In this document: one piece after another, positions 36,913-48,005 of the stretch
Layout of the letters: each line of letters starts with the position of its first letter
Numbering within the stretch: position 1 is the first letter of the stretch
NCBI GenBank assembly: GCA_018398805.1
Contig: JAGFBZ010000006.1
Location: 1,178,001-1,242,000, forward strand
Source of the DNA: Hirundichthys speculiger
Lineage: Eukaryota > Chordata > Actinopteri > Beloniformes > Exocoetidae
DNA length: 64,000 nucleotides
Direction of reading: 5' to 3'
The notes under the pieces: model-generated
Seen by the model: the letters and a program-made list of their open reading frames with translations, nothing else
Told to the model about the DNA's origin: nothing
The model's database searches: none
Position numbers and translations under genes: made by a program

Positions 36913-36939
36913 AGATGCTTGCACACAGTGCAAGCATCT
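36913..36939. repeat. Perfect 12-bp stem hairpin
   Basis: AGATGCTTGCAC and GTGCAAGCATCT are exact complements around a 3-base loop. The tight loop favours a cruciform-type palindrome over a microRNA precursor. Confidence 0.8.
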
Positions 36940-37039
36940 CATTTTGAAGTTGGCTATATCGACCTCAAAATTGAGATTCTCCAGCACCACCCTTGGAAGT
37001 AAGGGCTACCCAGAAGGCATTGGGTAATTTAGCCAAGAC

Positions 37040-37545
37040 ATCTTCAAAAAGGATGGCGACAGAAAAAGCTAGCAACAAATGTAAGTATCTTCGTAATTCT
37101 TAAAGATATAAATGTTATGAAACCATCTTATTGTCTTTGTTTGAGACTTTTTTCAAGGATTAACATCGCTGTTGTGTAACATTAATTTTTTTACTTTACG
37201 ATGTTTGCTGCCGGACCGGCGGTCCGGGCCAGCGGTCCAGGCCGGCGGTACCTTGTTGTGTACCAACGGAGGACTGAATAATGTATCCTCTATTGTGTTA
37301 TTTGCTAATATTATTTAGAGAATATACAGCGCTCTTTTCAATGTTATCCCTGTGTAATTTCAGGAAATACAGAGACAACACGGGCTCTGATACATTTCAG
37401 TCTGAAGACGTAACTACACTCGAGGGGTGTCCCATTTCTAAGCCACAAGATAGCCTTTACACTTACTTTCAAGGGTTAAGATTGAGGGCGAAAAATTGAG
37501 GGTTAAGGGCGAGGGTTGAGATTGAGGGTTAAGGGAGGAATTGGA
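37040..37545 (+). other. Exon-1-like segment and GGGTTAAGGG-rich block
   Basis: At 37,053 an ATG in AGGATGGCGACAG context opens MATEKASNK and meets a consensus donor GTAAGT at 37,081. At 37,210-37,250 there are GC-rich imperfect repeats of CCGGCGGTCC. At 37,421-37,540 a CGAGGGGTGTCCCATTTC segment leads into GAGGGTTAAGGGCGAGGGTT-type repeats. The set looks like the 5' part of a DNA transposon or a captured promoter; I cannot name the family or find both ends. Confidence 0.35.
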
Positions 37546-37680
37546 ATTCAACCTTAAAGTGCCAAAGGGAAGCTTCTCTTCCATCTATAATATTTATAAT
37601 GTGAGTGTGTGTCAGGAAAGCAAACAAACTAATACCAAAACAATTTCTGAAAAAATGAAAAGAGACGGGGAAAAATTTAC

Positions 37681-37687
<7 letters not shown>

Positions 37688-37760
<73 letters not shown>
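37688..37760. repeat. (TA)n microsatellite
   Basis: About 72 bases of alternating AT, immediately before the transposase remnant. Confidence 0.95.
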
Positions 37761-37763
<3 letters not shown>

Positions 37764-37774
37764 ATACATTGCCG

Positions 37775-38500
37775 TGGGCTAGCTTCCAACTCTTCAAGAT
37801 GAAATTCTTTGTAAATCAGGTTGTGTTTGTCACTCTGGGAATAATGGCACGCCGAAGCTGATCCCACATGTGTTCAGTGGGGTTGAGGTCATGAGTGCTG
37901 GCGGGCTTTTCCATCCTCTCCCCTCCCAAATTCTGGAGGGAGTCTCAGTTTCATCTCAATATATCTCTGCATTAAGATTGCCTCCAATGATGATGGGCTT
38001 TGTTTTTCCGGTGAGGGAGATTACCCCCTTCCCCACACCATCACACTGCCTCTACCAACTCTATCAGTGCACAATCAGCAAAGCATTCTCCACACTTTGA
38101 CCCTATAATCTAAGTACTGTAGGCAAAATCTGTACACATAGCTGTATCTAACATTCCTCTACATGTACAGGTTCCAGCGCATGTGATGCCAACACCAGCA
38201 CAAACGAGCCTGATGGTGAAGGGTAGTCTTGGCAGCCCTCCTATGAGTGGAGATTGGCTGTGTGCAGTATGTTCAGGATTTTCTTTGCAGAGAGCCGCTG
38301 GGCTCCAGCAAACCTTGACCAAAAATCTGTGGAAGACCGCCTACGGTTCCTAAGTGTCGACAGGATGAAGAAACGGTCTTCTTGGGGGGCCTACTTCACG
38401 GCCTGTCTCTGACATCCCCCATATTATATGGAACTCGGCCTTCAGTTTGCAGATAAAACTTGGTTTTGTGGAACACAAGCTTGAAGTTGTCCTATTCTCC
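37775..38500 (-). pseudogene. Tc1/IS630-like transposase remnant
   Basis: On the minus strand near 37,843-37,895 the frame reads HDLNPTEHMWDQLRRA, which matches the third catalytic block ([10 protein letters not shown]) of Tc1/mariner transposases. Upstream on that strand the sequence is decayed but keeps family-like segments, for example the reverse complement of CTGTGGAAGACCGCCTACGG at 38,329. The first two catalytic blocks are not readable. The adjacent (TA)n array replaces its 3' end. Confidence 0.6.
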
Positions 38501-39127
38501 CTATTATCCCCAAAGGCACATTTCCTTACCTTTTGTGCTTAGTTCATAATCATTTATGCTAGTATGATGAAGCATTTTTATAACAGCCTTCATTAGTTTC
38601 CTGTATCTATAAAAACAAAAGGAACGAATCTTGTGTCCACATGTCAGTTGTTCAACCGGGGCAACTTTTCAAAAAAAAATTGTTTTACATTCATTTTACA
38701 CATTTCTTTAATCAATTCTTACTTTCAAATATTGATGACTGATTCTTTAACAGTAAGGGTAAGGAGATGCAGGCTGGACAAGAGAATTTCTCTCCATGCA
38801 GAATATCCAATAACAGCATTTATGGTGACAGCAAGCTTTTGTTTCATTTCAGTACTCTAGAAGAAAGTGTGGGAAGTGTAATGTTGTTATTTATACGCTG
38901 GCCTGGCAAAGTTATTGTTTGAAAATGTAAGATTCTGTAGTCAAGATTGAGTTTACATGAATATGAATTTTCAGCCATTCAAATACTATGCATTAGTGCG
39001 GAAGCTGGCGGATGAATTTGATCCTACAGCTTCTGCAGAGAGGCAGAGACAAAATTATAGTATAAAAGTGGGAGAGTGAAAGAAAAGGAGAATGTCAGGG
39101 AAGGGCTGGTATTTAGTTCCCAAATTT
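38501..39127. other. No recognised feature
   Basis: Short open frames only. Confidence 0.5.
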
Positions 39128-39280
39128 AGGAGATTGTGTTGCAGGAGCTGCGATGGACTGGCGACCTGTCCAGGGTGTACCCCTGCCTTTCGCCCGTGGA
39201 CGGCTGGGATAGGCTCCAGCAGATCCCAGTGACCCTTCTGAGGATGAAACGGGTATAGAAAATTGGATGGATGGCTAGAT
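39128..39280 (+). repeat. Teleost GGATGGATGGA-type repeat, 3' part
   Basis: GATGGACTGGCGACCTGTCC, 'CCCTGCCTTTCGCCCG', 'GGATAGGCTCCAGCAGATCC' and the terminal ATTGGATGGATGGC give one of the best-preserved tails of this repeat in the window. Confidence 0.8.
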
Positions 39281-40264
39281 GTTGCAGGAGTAGTGACAAT
39301 GTCCTTAAAAAACAACAAGAACCTAAAAATGTTGTCCTTGAAAGCAAAAATTAGAGCTGAGAAGTAAAAGCAAGACACGGTTACACATCAAGGAGCTAAA
39401 GAAACAGACTAAGGGAAAAGAGGAAAGACAGGACAATGGCTGCTTTCAAAAGCGTATAGTTCATACTGTACAATGAAATGTAAATGCAGTATGCTCTATG
39501 TACATACTCGTATGGCAGCTGTCTTTAGTATTTATTATGCCAACATTACCTGAAGTCGATCATGTGACTGTGGTGACGGGCGAGGTAGACTGGTCAGTTG
39601 GATACTGGATATTTTCCTGGCAGTGGCACAGTGTTAGGGTATTTTTGACTTGCTGCAGATTCTGCATTTGTTTGCATCCTGCGTACTGCAGTCTATGTTT
39701 TTTTTTCTTGTACTCTATGTTTTGGCAAAATCAGTATGCAGTAGTAGTGTTTTATGTTGTTAGTGAAAACAGCCAATATAAATTTCCTCCAAGGAGTTGA
39801 GGAGACACAGGCACAAACAATCAGGGCAAGAAATGAGGGGTAGATGCAAGCAGAGAGGGACGGCCAGATCCTTTTAAAATTAAAACACAGCACATGGGCA
39901 TCAGGAAAGACGCAATAAAGCCACAGCTAACAGGATTCCAGAAATTATTACTTTCCCTTCAGGGATTAATTAAATATTTTTTTAAATTTACTTTAACTTA
40001 CTTTATTTAATTATTTTTAATTTACGATTTCAAATGGAGCCAAAAATGACTTGAGTTTGGGGAAAGTTGCAATAACATACTGTTTAGAAAGGAAACCATG
40101 AAACCATACCCTGTCCTTTTACACTAACCTGAATTACGTCAAGTGTGATTTTAACTGTACCATAGAAATTATACAGAAAAATTTAGGCCAAAGTGGTAGC
40201 GGAAAAGAAACAATACATTTCTGTTTTTAGACATCATATAACCTTCTGCTCTGTAGCAGGTCTT
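39281..40264. other. No recognised feature
   Basis: The plus-strand open frame at 39,498-39,800 has no domain. AT-rich sequence follows. Confidence 0.5.
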
Positions 40265-40800
40265 TAATAAAGTACAACCTAATTTCCCAAAAGTTGGAAC
40301 ACTGTATAAACTGTATATAAAAACAGAATTCAATTATTTGCAAGTCTTATAAACCCATCTAATAGTTCACTATGGAAAGTTGAAGACACAAAATGTTTAA
40401 ACTCAGGAAATGTACAATCAGCACAAAATTGAGGGAATTTTGAACTTGATAGCAGCAGCTCATCTAAAAAACATAATATGGGGACAGGACATTGTTTACC
40501 ACTGTGTAGCATGTCCTGTTCTATTAACAGTAGACCATCTATGTCTGGGAACTGAGGAGACCAGTTGCTGGACCTTTGGCAGAGGAACGTTGATGTGGGG
40601 CTTTAGTCGTCATCTGTGGATGGCACAATGAACTGTGCTCTTAGATAGTGATTCATGGAAGTGTTGCTAAGTCTAAAACGCAACAGAGTCTCAGGCCTGA
40701 AAATCAAGGGCATCCGATACCAATCATTACTCGTGTCTCGTGCATTTCTCCAGATTGTAAATCCAAATTTGATTTATGTGATTTGCAAATCATCAGTACC
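40265..40800 (-). mobile_element. DNA-transposon remnant (probably Tc1/mariner)
   Basis: The order of segments AATTTCCCAAAAGTTGGAAC, 'TTGCAAGTCTTATAAACCCA', 'GGGAACTGAGGAGACCAG', 'GTGGATGGCACAATGAACTG' and 'GGGCATCCGATACC' matches a common fish element whose transposase reads on the minus strand. Most of the coding part is deleted. A second piece that looks like the same family lies at 49,850-50,130. The superfamily is a recognition-based guess. Confidence 0.45.
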
Positions 40801-42110
40801 CCATTTTCTTTCTCTCTTTTTTCCTTTTTTCCCCCCCAATTGGGCTTGTAAATTAAACCTCAGATGAACAACACATTATCTATTTCTGACCAGTGTGTGG
40901 AAAACTAATTATAAATCTCAACTGTGTTGTAATCCAACTTTACCCCCTCATGTAGTCCAGAGCAGTCAGATGGAGGTGACCTTGGAGATTTTCTTCCACT
41001 GAATAAAACCCATACTTCTATCTTCGCTTCACAGACAGGAAGCAAGATACAGCCAGAATCCACATTTCCTTGCTTTCCTGAAATGGAATTTTGTTTTTTT
41101 CTGGTCTGAGATGGTGGAGTTTTAGATTAACATACTGGAACTTTAAGCACTGGGTTGAGAATTAACTTTTTTTTTTCTTTTTAGGTTCAAGTTTTTAAGC
41201 TAAACGAGACTTTGCAACTGTGGAACAAGTTAGAAAGCAGCTTATCACATAAAGCTTGAACAGGGAGGATTCTGGCAGAGCTCTGTGCATGAACCTGTCT
41301 GAGCAAACCCCAGCGGGGACAAGGACAGAATTACAAAAATGGAGAGACTAAACCACTGTCAATAATGGAAAAACTGCTGATGTTCAACCTCCACATGGTC
41401 GCTGTGGTCAGTTAAGCCTTCCTAACTGTAATTTAAAAAAAAAAAAAAGGAAATATCTCTAAATCTAACAACAAAAAAACACAAGCAATGTGGGCTTATC
41501 ATTGATATGTTAGTCACTGTGTATTATTACTGCTGTTTTCATCATTATTACACAGCCATAGTGCAAATAATAACTCAGATAAGTGCAAATAATAATGAAG
41601 TGTCTTACCAATGTATAAATGCATCACAGTTCATCTTATCCATCGATGAAATACATTAAAAACAAATAAATGATAATAAATTATTTTATGTAATTCCTCT
41701 TTTCATTTCTGCTGTCTTATAAACCAGCACCTGTAATTATTCTGCGTCAGACATCACATCAGTGTGGCCTGCCAATGGGAAGTCTGCGCAGTAATGGATT
41801 TTGCAATATCTGTTTTTTCTAAGATGAACTCAGTTACATTTTTAAAATTGTGAGCATGAAGCTGTCCGCACCACTTTGAGTTCCACTATCAAATCCTTTC
41901 CTTGAAAAAAAGAAAAAAAAATCTTTTACATATCAATCCATGGAGAGATTTGAACACATCCTGAATATGAACCACATTCATCACCTTCACAAAAATCTAT
42001 TTTGACAAAAAAAAGACAGGAAAAAGTGACTCCTTATTCCATTTGCCTTAAAGGAAGAGTAAGAAAATCTACACAATTCTTAACCTAGATAAAAATTCAA
42101 CCCTTAAACA
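40801..42110. other. No gene recognised
   Basis: Pyrimidine-rich at 40,801-40,840, and an A14 tract near 41,434. No exons or repeat ends. Confidence 0.5.
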
Positions 42111-42239
42111 GTTTACATTAGGGGTGCTCCGATCGATCGGTGACCTGATCGGATCGGCCGATATGCATATGATCGGGATCGGTCAGAATTGTCATTAAAG
42201 CCGATCAAAAGAGCTCTATTCTCAATACACTGTGTATAG

Positions 42240-42365
42240 ACCTTTTCGGGCCAGCCCCCCGGAAGTACCCCGTCCGCCATTGCGGGGTTGTGCTATAGAG
42301 TGACACTTTCACCGGCTCGCAGATTAACCAGTGTTTTTCTCTTTCTACAAATAGATATTTTTATA
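42240..42365 (+). promoter_or_regulatory. Promoter-like segment upstream of the THAP exon
   Basis: CCGGAAGT at 42,259-42,266 is an ETS/GABP core and CCGCCAT at 42,274-42,280 is a YY1 core. Both sit in a locally GC-rich stretch about 90-110 bases before the ATG. This pairing is typical of housekeeping-type vertebrate promoters. Activity is inferred, not shown. Confidence 0.4.
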
Positions 42366-42605
42366 ATGTCGAGTCGGTCGAGTGGGAATACACGTTCCGT
42401 CATAAACTGTGCCAACAATGGCGTGAAAATTCAACAATGGAAGAAGAAAGTATGAAATACACAAGCCTTTACTGCACGAAGACTGCCTTGTTTGCAGCCA
42501 TACAGTTTGCACCGATTTCCTGGGCGCACCGACAACCAAGAAGTTAGGAAGACGTGGGTGAAAAATATCAACAGAAAGGACTTTGTTCCAAATGAATACA
42601 GCCGG
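42366..42605 (+). pseudogene. THAP-domain first exon with one in-frame stop
   Basis: The ATG at 42,366 opens 80 codons that end exactly at a consensus splice donor (GTGAGT at 42,606). Codon 30 is TGA (42,453-42,455); otherwise the frame is open. The product keeps the hallmarks of a THAP zinc finger: Cys15, a Cys42 region, LHRFP ending at Pro52, Trp64 (RKTWVKNINRK), and FVP at 73-75. The closing C-x2-H pair would be in the next exon, which is absent. THAP domains bind DNA. It could be a captured host exon, or a THAP exon from another transposon such as ISL2EU/P types. Confidence 0.7.
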
Positions 42606-43091
42606 GTGAGTTTTCGTTAACATTCAGTCTCGTACTACTCATAGTCTCACTGAGAGTCCCGGACGATTCTGGCCGAAAGAACAGCAGGATGAGGCTACTG
42701 TAGCCCTCGGCACTAGCACAAGCCTATAAATGAATGAATGAATGAATGGATGACTTAGGAGAATGATTAAATAAATAAAATATAACATTAACACATAGCC
42801 TAATTTACCGCTAGCGTTAACGTTACAGTAGCATAATCTTTATGGCTTGTTGACGTTAGTTATAGCCAGCATTGCAGCGTTCCACAGTTTTTAGTGTTTG
42901 ATTATGGGCATAGATCATGCTATTTCCATAACCAATCATTAAAAACAGCGATAAACTACCTTCATCTGTAACTGGAGGCCACTGCCTAACATCATCAATC
43001 CAAGACATGTCTGCGTTATCCGTAACAAATGCTCCGCGCTGCTGTGTTTGGGTTACTAGGTGGAGCACCGCACACTCCAGTTATGGCTGGG

Positions 43092-43105
43092 CCACTAGGG
43101 GGCAC
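43092..43105 (+). promoter_or_regulatory. CTCF-like core motif in the THAP element
   Basis: CCACTAGGGGGCAC satisfies every position of CCASYAGRKGGCR. It lies in the right half of the transposon, between the exon and the right terminus. Confidence 0.45.
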
Positions 43106-43271
43106 ATGTCCACAATTTTTAAGTCGAAAAGGTCTAAGACAGCAAGAAACAAAGGGAAATAAATACAATCGGTGATCGGTATCGAATCGGCCGATATAGA
43201 TTTCAGTGATCGGTGATCGGTGATCGGTGATCGGCCCCAAAAACCCTGATCGGAGCACCCCTAGTTTACAT

Positions 43272-45271
43272 GAAAGTGAAATCTAGCCATGTAAATGTAA
43301 TTTGCTCACTTTTGGTACCAGCCCTTTAGTGGTCACTGAAGGAACTGCATGTTTTGGGACCTCTGCATCAATGTCAGTCTTGAAAACCAGGTGCTCTCCT
43401 TTGTCCTGCGCAGAACATTGCAAAGAATGTATACAGATATACATTATGAACTGAACCAAATCCTTTACAGAGATAACATCAAGAAAAAGACACAGCAGCC
43501 AGCAGACACATAAAACTGTGGCTTTGCCTGCCCTTTACTCCAAAAACAGTGATAAGATGCAATGAATACATTTCTGACGATTATTTAAACATATAAAGGA
43601 TATCTGCCTGCTCGGTTTAGCACCTGACCCTGTTGTATGTTTGAACTATCATTTAAGGTTCCAGGTAATTGCGTAGAGTTTGTCACTGTCAAACAAATTG
43701 AGGCTTATATGACTGAGAGTCGGACAAACTCTCCATCAGGAGTGAAGAGCAGACCTTCTATGATTCTCCTCTTCAGACAGCTTTCATGTTCCAACAAAAG
43801 CATTAACAGTACACTCATAAGTAAAACTGCACTCTGCTATAATTGCAACTGCAGATGATCATGCTTTTTGCATTTAGGTGGTAATTTTTTTTCCCATCTC
43901 TCTGCTTGCTATGTATTGAAGCGGCATGTTGTTTTGAAACCCTGACCTTGTTCTGTCTGCTCCTATATGTGTGTATGTGAATCAGACTTCTGTAACCCAT
44001 ATGGATGCCTGCTTAGTGGTAATTATTTTTCACCACACAATTTTTTTTTCCCTGAATTTACAAAAACAATGAAATTATCAAGCAAATAGTGTCTCAAAAT
44101 ACTAGTATAAAATACTCAAAATACTGTGTCTGAATGTATTGGTTTACTCTCCGCTTAGAAGTAATACTCAGATGTGCACGTGGAATCTAAAAAGTGACAA
44201 ATTTGAACAAACTGTGTGTGTCCAGATGAAAAGAGAAGATAAACGAGCGGCGCAAAAGCGCTGAGAACAAGCGAGATAGAACCAAGTAGGGAAATCAGCA
44301 CTAAAAGAGAAGCAAGGAGGTGAAGAATGTCTTGTCAAGGAAAAAAGCACCAGAACTGGATAGAAACTAAAGCTGAGGACAGTGTGCAACAGCATATCAG
44401 CAGAGTGATGCAGGGGGAACCAGCTGCAGCAGCAGTTGTATTAATCGTTCTCTTTTTGCAATCTACAGAGGCACAAAAAAAAAAAAGAAAGATCACATTG
44501 CTGTTTTAGAAGGTCTGCTGACGATAAGATTTTTGGAGCAATTTTCTTTCAAGTAATCTGGAAACATTTACCCTTTAAAGCATTTTGCAAAGTGAAGCAA
44601 AATAAAATTTGAAAAAAAACCTTATGAATGTTCTTTCTGAATTTCTCTATAAGCCTGAAGACCCTTAAGACTAGTTCTATTTTTTGGTAAAGTCTTGTTT
44701 ATATTATTACATTTGGTTTACACCAATAAAGGGTGTGTGTTTCTGTCACGTATCCTTTAAGGTATTTCTTCAGACTGCAGGGTATCTACATTTTATATGA
44801 ATATGTAATATCTAAAAATTAAATCCATAGAGTTGTGACTTTTTGTAAGAATCAGGTATGCTGAGGATGTTTGTTCTCCTCACACTTCTGCTCGGTGGAG
44901 ATCACGGCTCTCTAATATGATGGAATATCGATGAGATATAACCATCATGTCCTCAGATTATTGTGCCCTCGAGGGCCTTAAAAGACAAAAAGGCAGTTGC
45001 ATTACAGCTCTCAGTTAATAGCTTCAGTAGTTTACCCAATACTATCTCACAACAGATGACACACATAGAAAACATGAGCATGTACGTGAATGTGGTTCCT
45101 CGATCAAACAACAGACCGGCTTTTCCCTTTGACTAGCTACCATTTCCTCATTGATTGAAATATGATCTTAAATTAAAAAAAAAAAAAAAGTTCTTCATGC
45201 TTGTATCATCTTGTGTAACACATATTTTTGTTATAGTGTATTATATTTCTGGGGACTGTTGCTAAGTTTTT
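43272..45271. other. No gene recognised
   Basis: Frames at 43,637-43,858 and 44,168-44,509 lack domains. Low-complexity A and T runs are scattered. Confidence 0.5.
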
Positions 45272-45293
45272 TGTGTGTGTGTGTGTGTGTGTG
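45272..45293. repeat. (TG)n microsatellite
   Basis: Eleven TG dinucleotides. Confidence 0.95.
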
Positions 45294-45537
45294 TAGTATA
45301 ACTTGAGTATCTCAAATTTATATACTAGAATAGTCAAGACCGATCTTCACCTTTTAGGACAGAAAAAGTTAACAGTGTTGTTGGTAATGAAGCATGATAA
45401 TTTATGTTTTTGTATTGAATAGATCATTACAGCATCTGAACTGATAGGAGAATTTGGATAATAAAGAAATCTGTCATAATTGCCAGGTCGTAAAAGAAGA
45501 AATGTGTTTATATTAAAGCAGAAATCATAAAAATTTT

Positions 45538-46125
45538 GGGGCCCGATCTTCTGCCAGATCTGCTATAGCCGATATCTAGGGATAACGTGTTGCGGGAGAG
45601 GCGTTCCCCCGAGAAAAATGCAACTTTCCACCCTTGCTGTATCCTCTTTCCCACCTGCGCTACGTGCTACATTATGCATAGGAGTGGTTACGGCGTGGAT
45701 TTACTTGTCTCTTGCAAGCCGATTTAAGCCGATCTCTGCCATTTTCTCAGGGGTTCAGCTGAGGCCAAATCATGCTTTTTATACAAGAGTTAATTTGAGA
45801 GGTTGTGTACGTCCACATGTGACCAAGTGGATGCACATTGAAGCCATTTGGGCCAGTCCTCCTTGCACGAGCCGACATGGGTTGCTGGTGGTCGGACCAC
45901 CCATAATGCTTTTTCTTAAACCTGCAATGGTACAATACTAAGTTTGAGGAAAGGGTAAAAGACACGCCCATTGCCACACCTACAAAGTGAGTAAAAGAGT
46001 CTGCAAAATGTGCAGCGACTTTAGTGGGTGGAAGATGGCATTAGCGGTTCGCGAAGATTCCTATACACGCAATTTGAGAGTAGCGACTAGTGATAACGGG
46101 TAAGGCAAGTGGTTCCATCGGGGCC
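45538..46125 (-). mobile_element. GGGCCC-ended MITE, copy 3
   Basis: Both ends are present: GGGGCCCGATCTTCTGCC at the left and, on the reverse strand, GGCCCCGATGGAACCACTTG. The element is 588 bp and lies opposite to copy 1. It lacks a middle block of roughly 250 bp found in copies 1 and 2, joining the 'CATAGGAGTGGTTACG' region to 'CAGGGGTTCAGCTGAGGCC'. A TTG triplet follows both termini and could be a 3-bp duplication. Confidence 0.65.
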
Positions 46126-47499
46126 TTGGTCTGCCAGTCAGTTAAACCTTTTATTGAGTATTTGGGTTTATTACACTGTAACGAATCATAAAATGAGAAT
46201 AAAATACATAAAGTGCATATTTATTAGTTCTTCCAGTGCAGTCTCACTCCAGAGTATGCCATAGCAACAACAGGGTCCAGTGCAAATTGTAACTTTTTCT
46301 TGGCTCCAAAGCTGCGAGTTAAAGAGTTACTGCATAACTACGACACGTTTAAAACACACTTAAAAGGAATTATGAGATTGTTAAAGATGTTGCTCCATCG
46401 CACACTGTCATGTTAGGAAACAAAGTTTGAACCCCATCCAACTCAAGATTGTCTAAGAACGTTTGACTCTTCAACTCTGGTGTAAGTCACAGTTGGTCAG
46501 GTCGAGGCGTTATAAAAACATTTTTAGAGCTGGACAGTCATAGCCACATGATTGGGGTTAGAAATAAATGAATCTCTCATCTACATACTCAATGCTTCAA
46601 CAACGAGCTGTCATCCCACCCTTACAATAATGTTCAACTTTAACAGTATGCGACAACGTTCTTTGTCATGAGATCTTTTGATTATTGTTGATGTTATGGC
46701 TGTGTAGGAGCCCTTGGGACCCCTGGGGAACTACCCTATAATGGTTTTAAGTCTTTGTTTCTTGTTTTAATTTGAATCTCTCATCTATTTCAGTTAGTCT
46801 TACTATTGAGTCCCTTTTTAGACTTTCTGCCAGTGTTTTGAATCATCTGTCTTCGTTCATCCAATTTAAAGTCATCCAACTTTATTTTGTCTGATGTTTC
46901 TTGTTTTTTTTTTTTTTTTTTTTTTTTACAATAATTAATTTCAACTGAAGCGATTAATGAGTTTCTTTGCCAACTTTTCCACTGCAGGAATCAATTTCTA
47001 AACAAAGTACTGGAGAGATATTTTATCACTGAGCTGAAAAGGTGAAATGGTAGCGTTTTTAAGAATCCCCAGTATTTTACATTTCTGTTTAGTTGAGTAT
47101 TCCTATCTTATCGTTTATTTTCTCTTAGTTGTCTGTCATCTAATCCCCAGCAAAGCCTTCAAAATCTCATAACGTTATGTTTTACTTCAGAAGCAGGTTT
47201 GGTTTGTATTTGTGGCCCATCTACTCTCAACCACTGCAGCTTTTTAGAGTCCAAATATATTAACGTTTAATGACATTTACATGTAACCTGATGTAAGAAT
47301 TAAAGTTACAATGCCTTATCTGTAACACCCTGTAATAACTTTTATAGAAAACAACTGAAATGAGTTAAATAGTCATCACTTATCCAAAGGAAAAAAAGAA
47401 ATAAAAACACATTTTTTTTGCTGTTTTATTATTGTTACTTAAATGCAACGTGTACCACAACTTGGATTCCATCCATCCTGCTTGATCACAGGAGCAGAA
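46126..47499. other. No gene recognised; T24 tract at 46904-46927
   Basis: No repeat ends or exons seen. Confidence 0.5.
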
Positions 47500-47735
47500 C
47501 AAGCAGAGAAACCCAGACGTCCCTCTCCCCCGCTTGAGCTTCTTGTATCCACGATCTCAATTTTTACCCACAGCGACCATAGGTGAGTCAGAACGTAGGT
47601 TGTCCGGTAAATAGAAAGCCTCTTGGCTCAGACTCTACTGTAGATGCCGTTCCAATCTCCGTGACAGTCTCCCGCTCCATTCTTTCCTCACTTGTGAACA
47701 AGACCCCGAGATACTTAAACAACATCTCATCCCAG
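47500..47735 (-). pseudogene. LINE reverse-transcriptase C-terminal fragment
   Basis: The minus strand keeps KYLGVLFTSEERMERE, a well-conserved block after the palm domain of RTE/other fish non-LTR ORFs. The plus-strand text 'GTGAACAAGACCCCGAGATA' is the usual DNA for it. Nothing upstream or downstream continues it. Confidence 0.65.
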
Positions 47736-48005
47736 TCCTGGAGAAGGTTCCTCCTTGAATCGCCCCTGTATCATGGTGGAAGGGTTTGCATGCCTGAGCT
47801 ATGTTGTCAGGGGCAGCTGCACCAGGTATAGGCCGATTGATCATGGGGGATGGGCCAGACCAAGAATGATTCAAATGCACTCATGTAAAAAAGAAAAATC
47901 AAGGAGCATAGTGCCCCTCACCTGGGCATGGCTTACCTAGGACTCAGGCCTGGAAGAGAGTACCTGTTCAAGAGCGCTTCACCTATGGGCCCCAGCCGGG
48001 CTTAG
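47736..48005 (+). repeat. Fragment of an unclassified retroelement-like repeat
   Basis: GCATGCCTGAGCTATGTTGT, then 'GGCCAGACCAAGAATGATTC', 'CACCTGGGCATGGCTTACC' and 'GGCCCCAGCCGGGCTTA' recall a dispersed teleost retroelement segment. It joins the LINE piece directly. No coding frame is convincing. Confidence 0.4.

Larger units (their letters stand above)
42119..43263 (+). mobile_element. hAT-like element carrying a THAP exon, perfect TSD
   Basis: A 1,145-bp element flanked by GTTTACAT at 42,111-42,118 and 43,264-43,271. The terminal inverted repeat TAGGGGTGCTCCGATC is identical at both ends (16 of 16). Subterminal sequence is rich in GATCGG, including four tandem GGTGATC units at 43,207-43,234. 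There is no hAT transposase. The interior holds promoter-like sequence and a THAP-domain exon, an (AATG)n tract at 42,727-42,748 and a CTCF-like motif. P elements also make 8-bp duplications, so hAT is favoured by the termini but not proven. Confidence 0.85.

Noticed and set aside
37476..37540. Interstitial telomere repeat
   Set aside because: The units are GAGGGTTAAGGG-like and irregular, not tandem TTAGGG.
43207..43234. CRISPR-like array
   Set aside because: It is a short tandem GGTGATC run in a transposon end, with no spacers. No CRISPR array is expected in a vertebrate.
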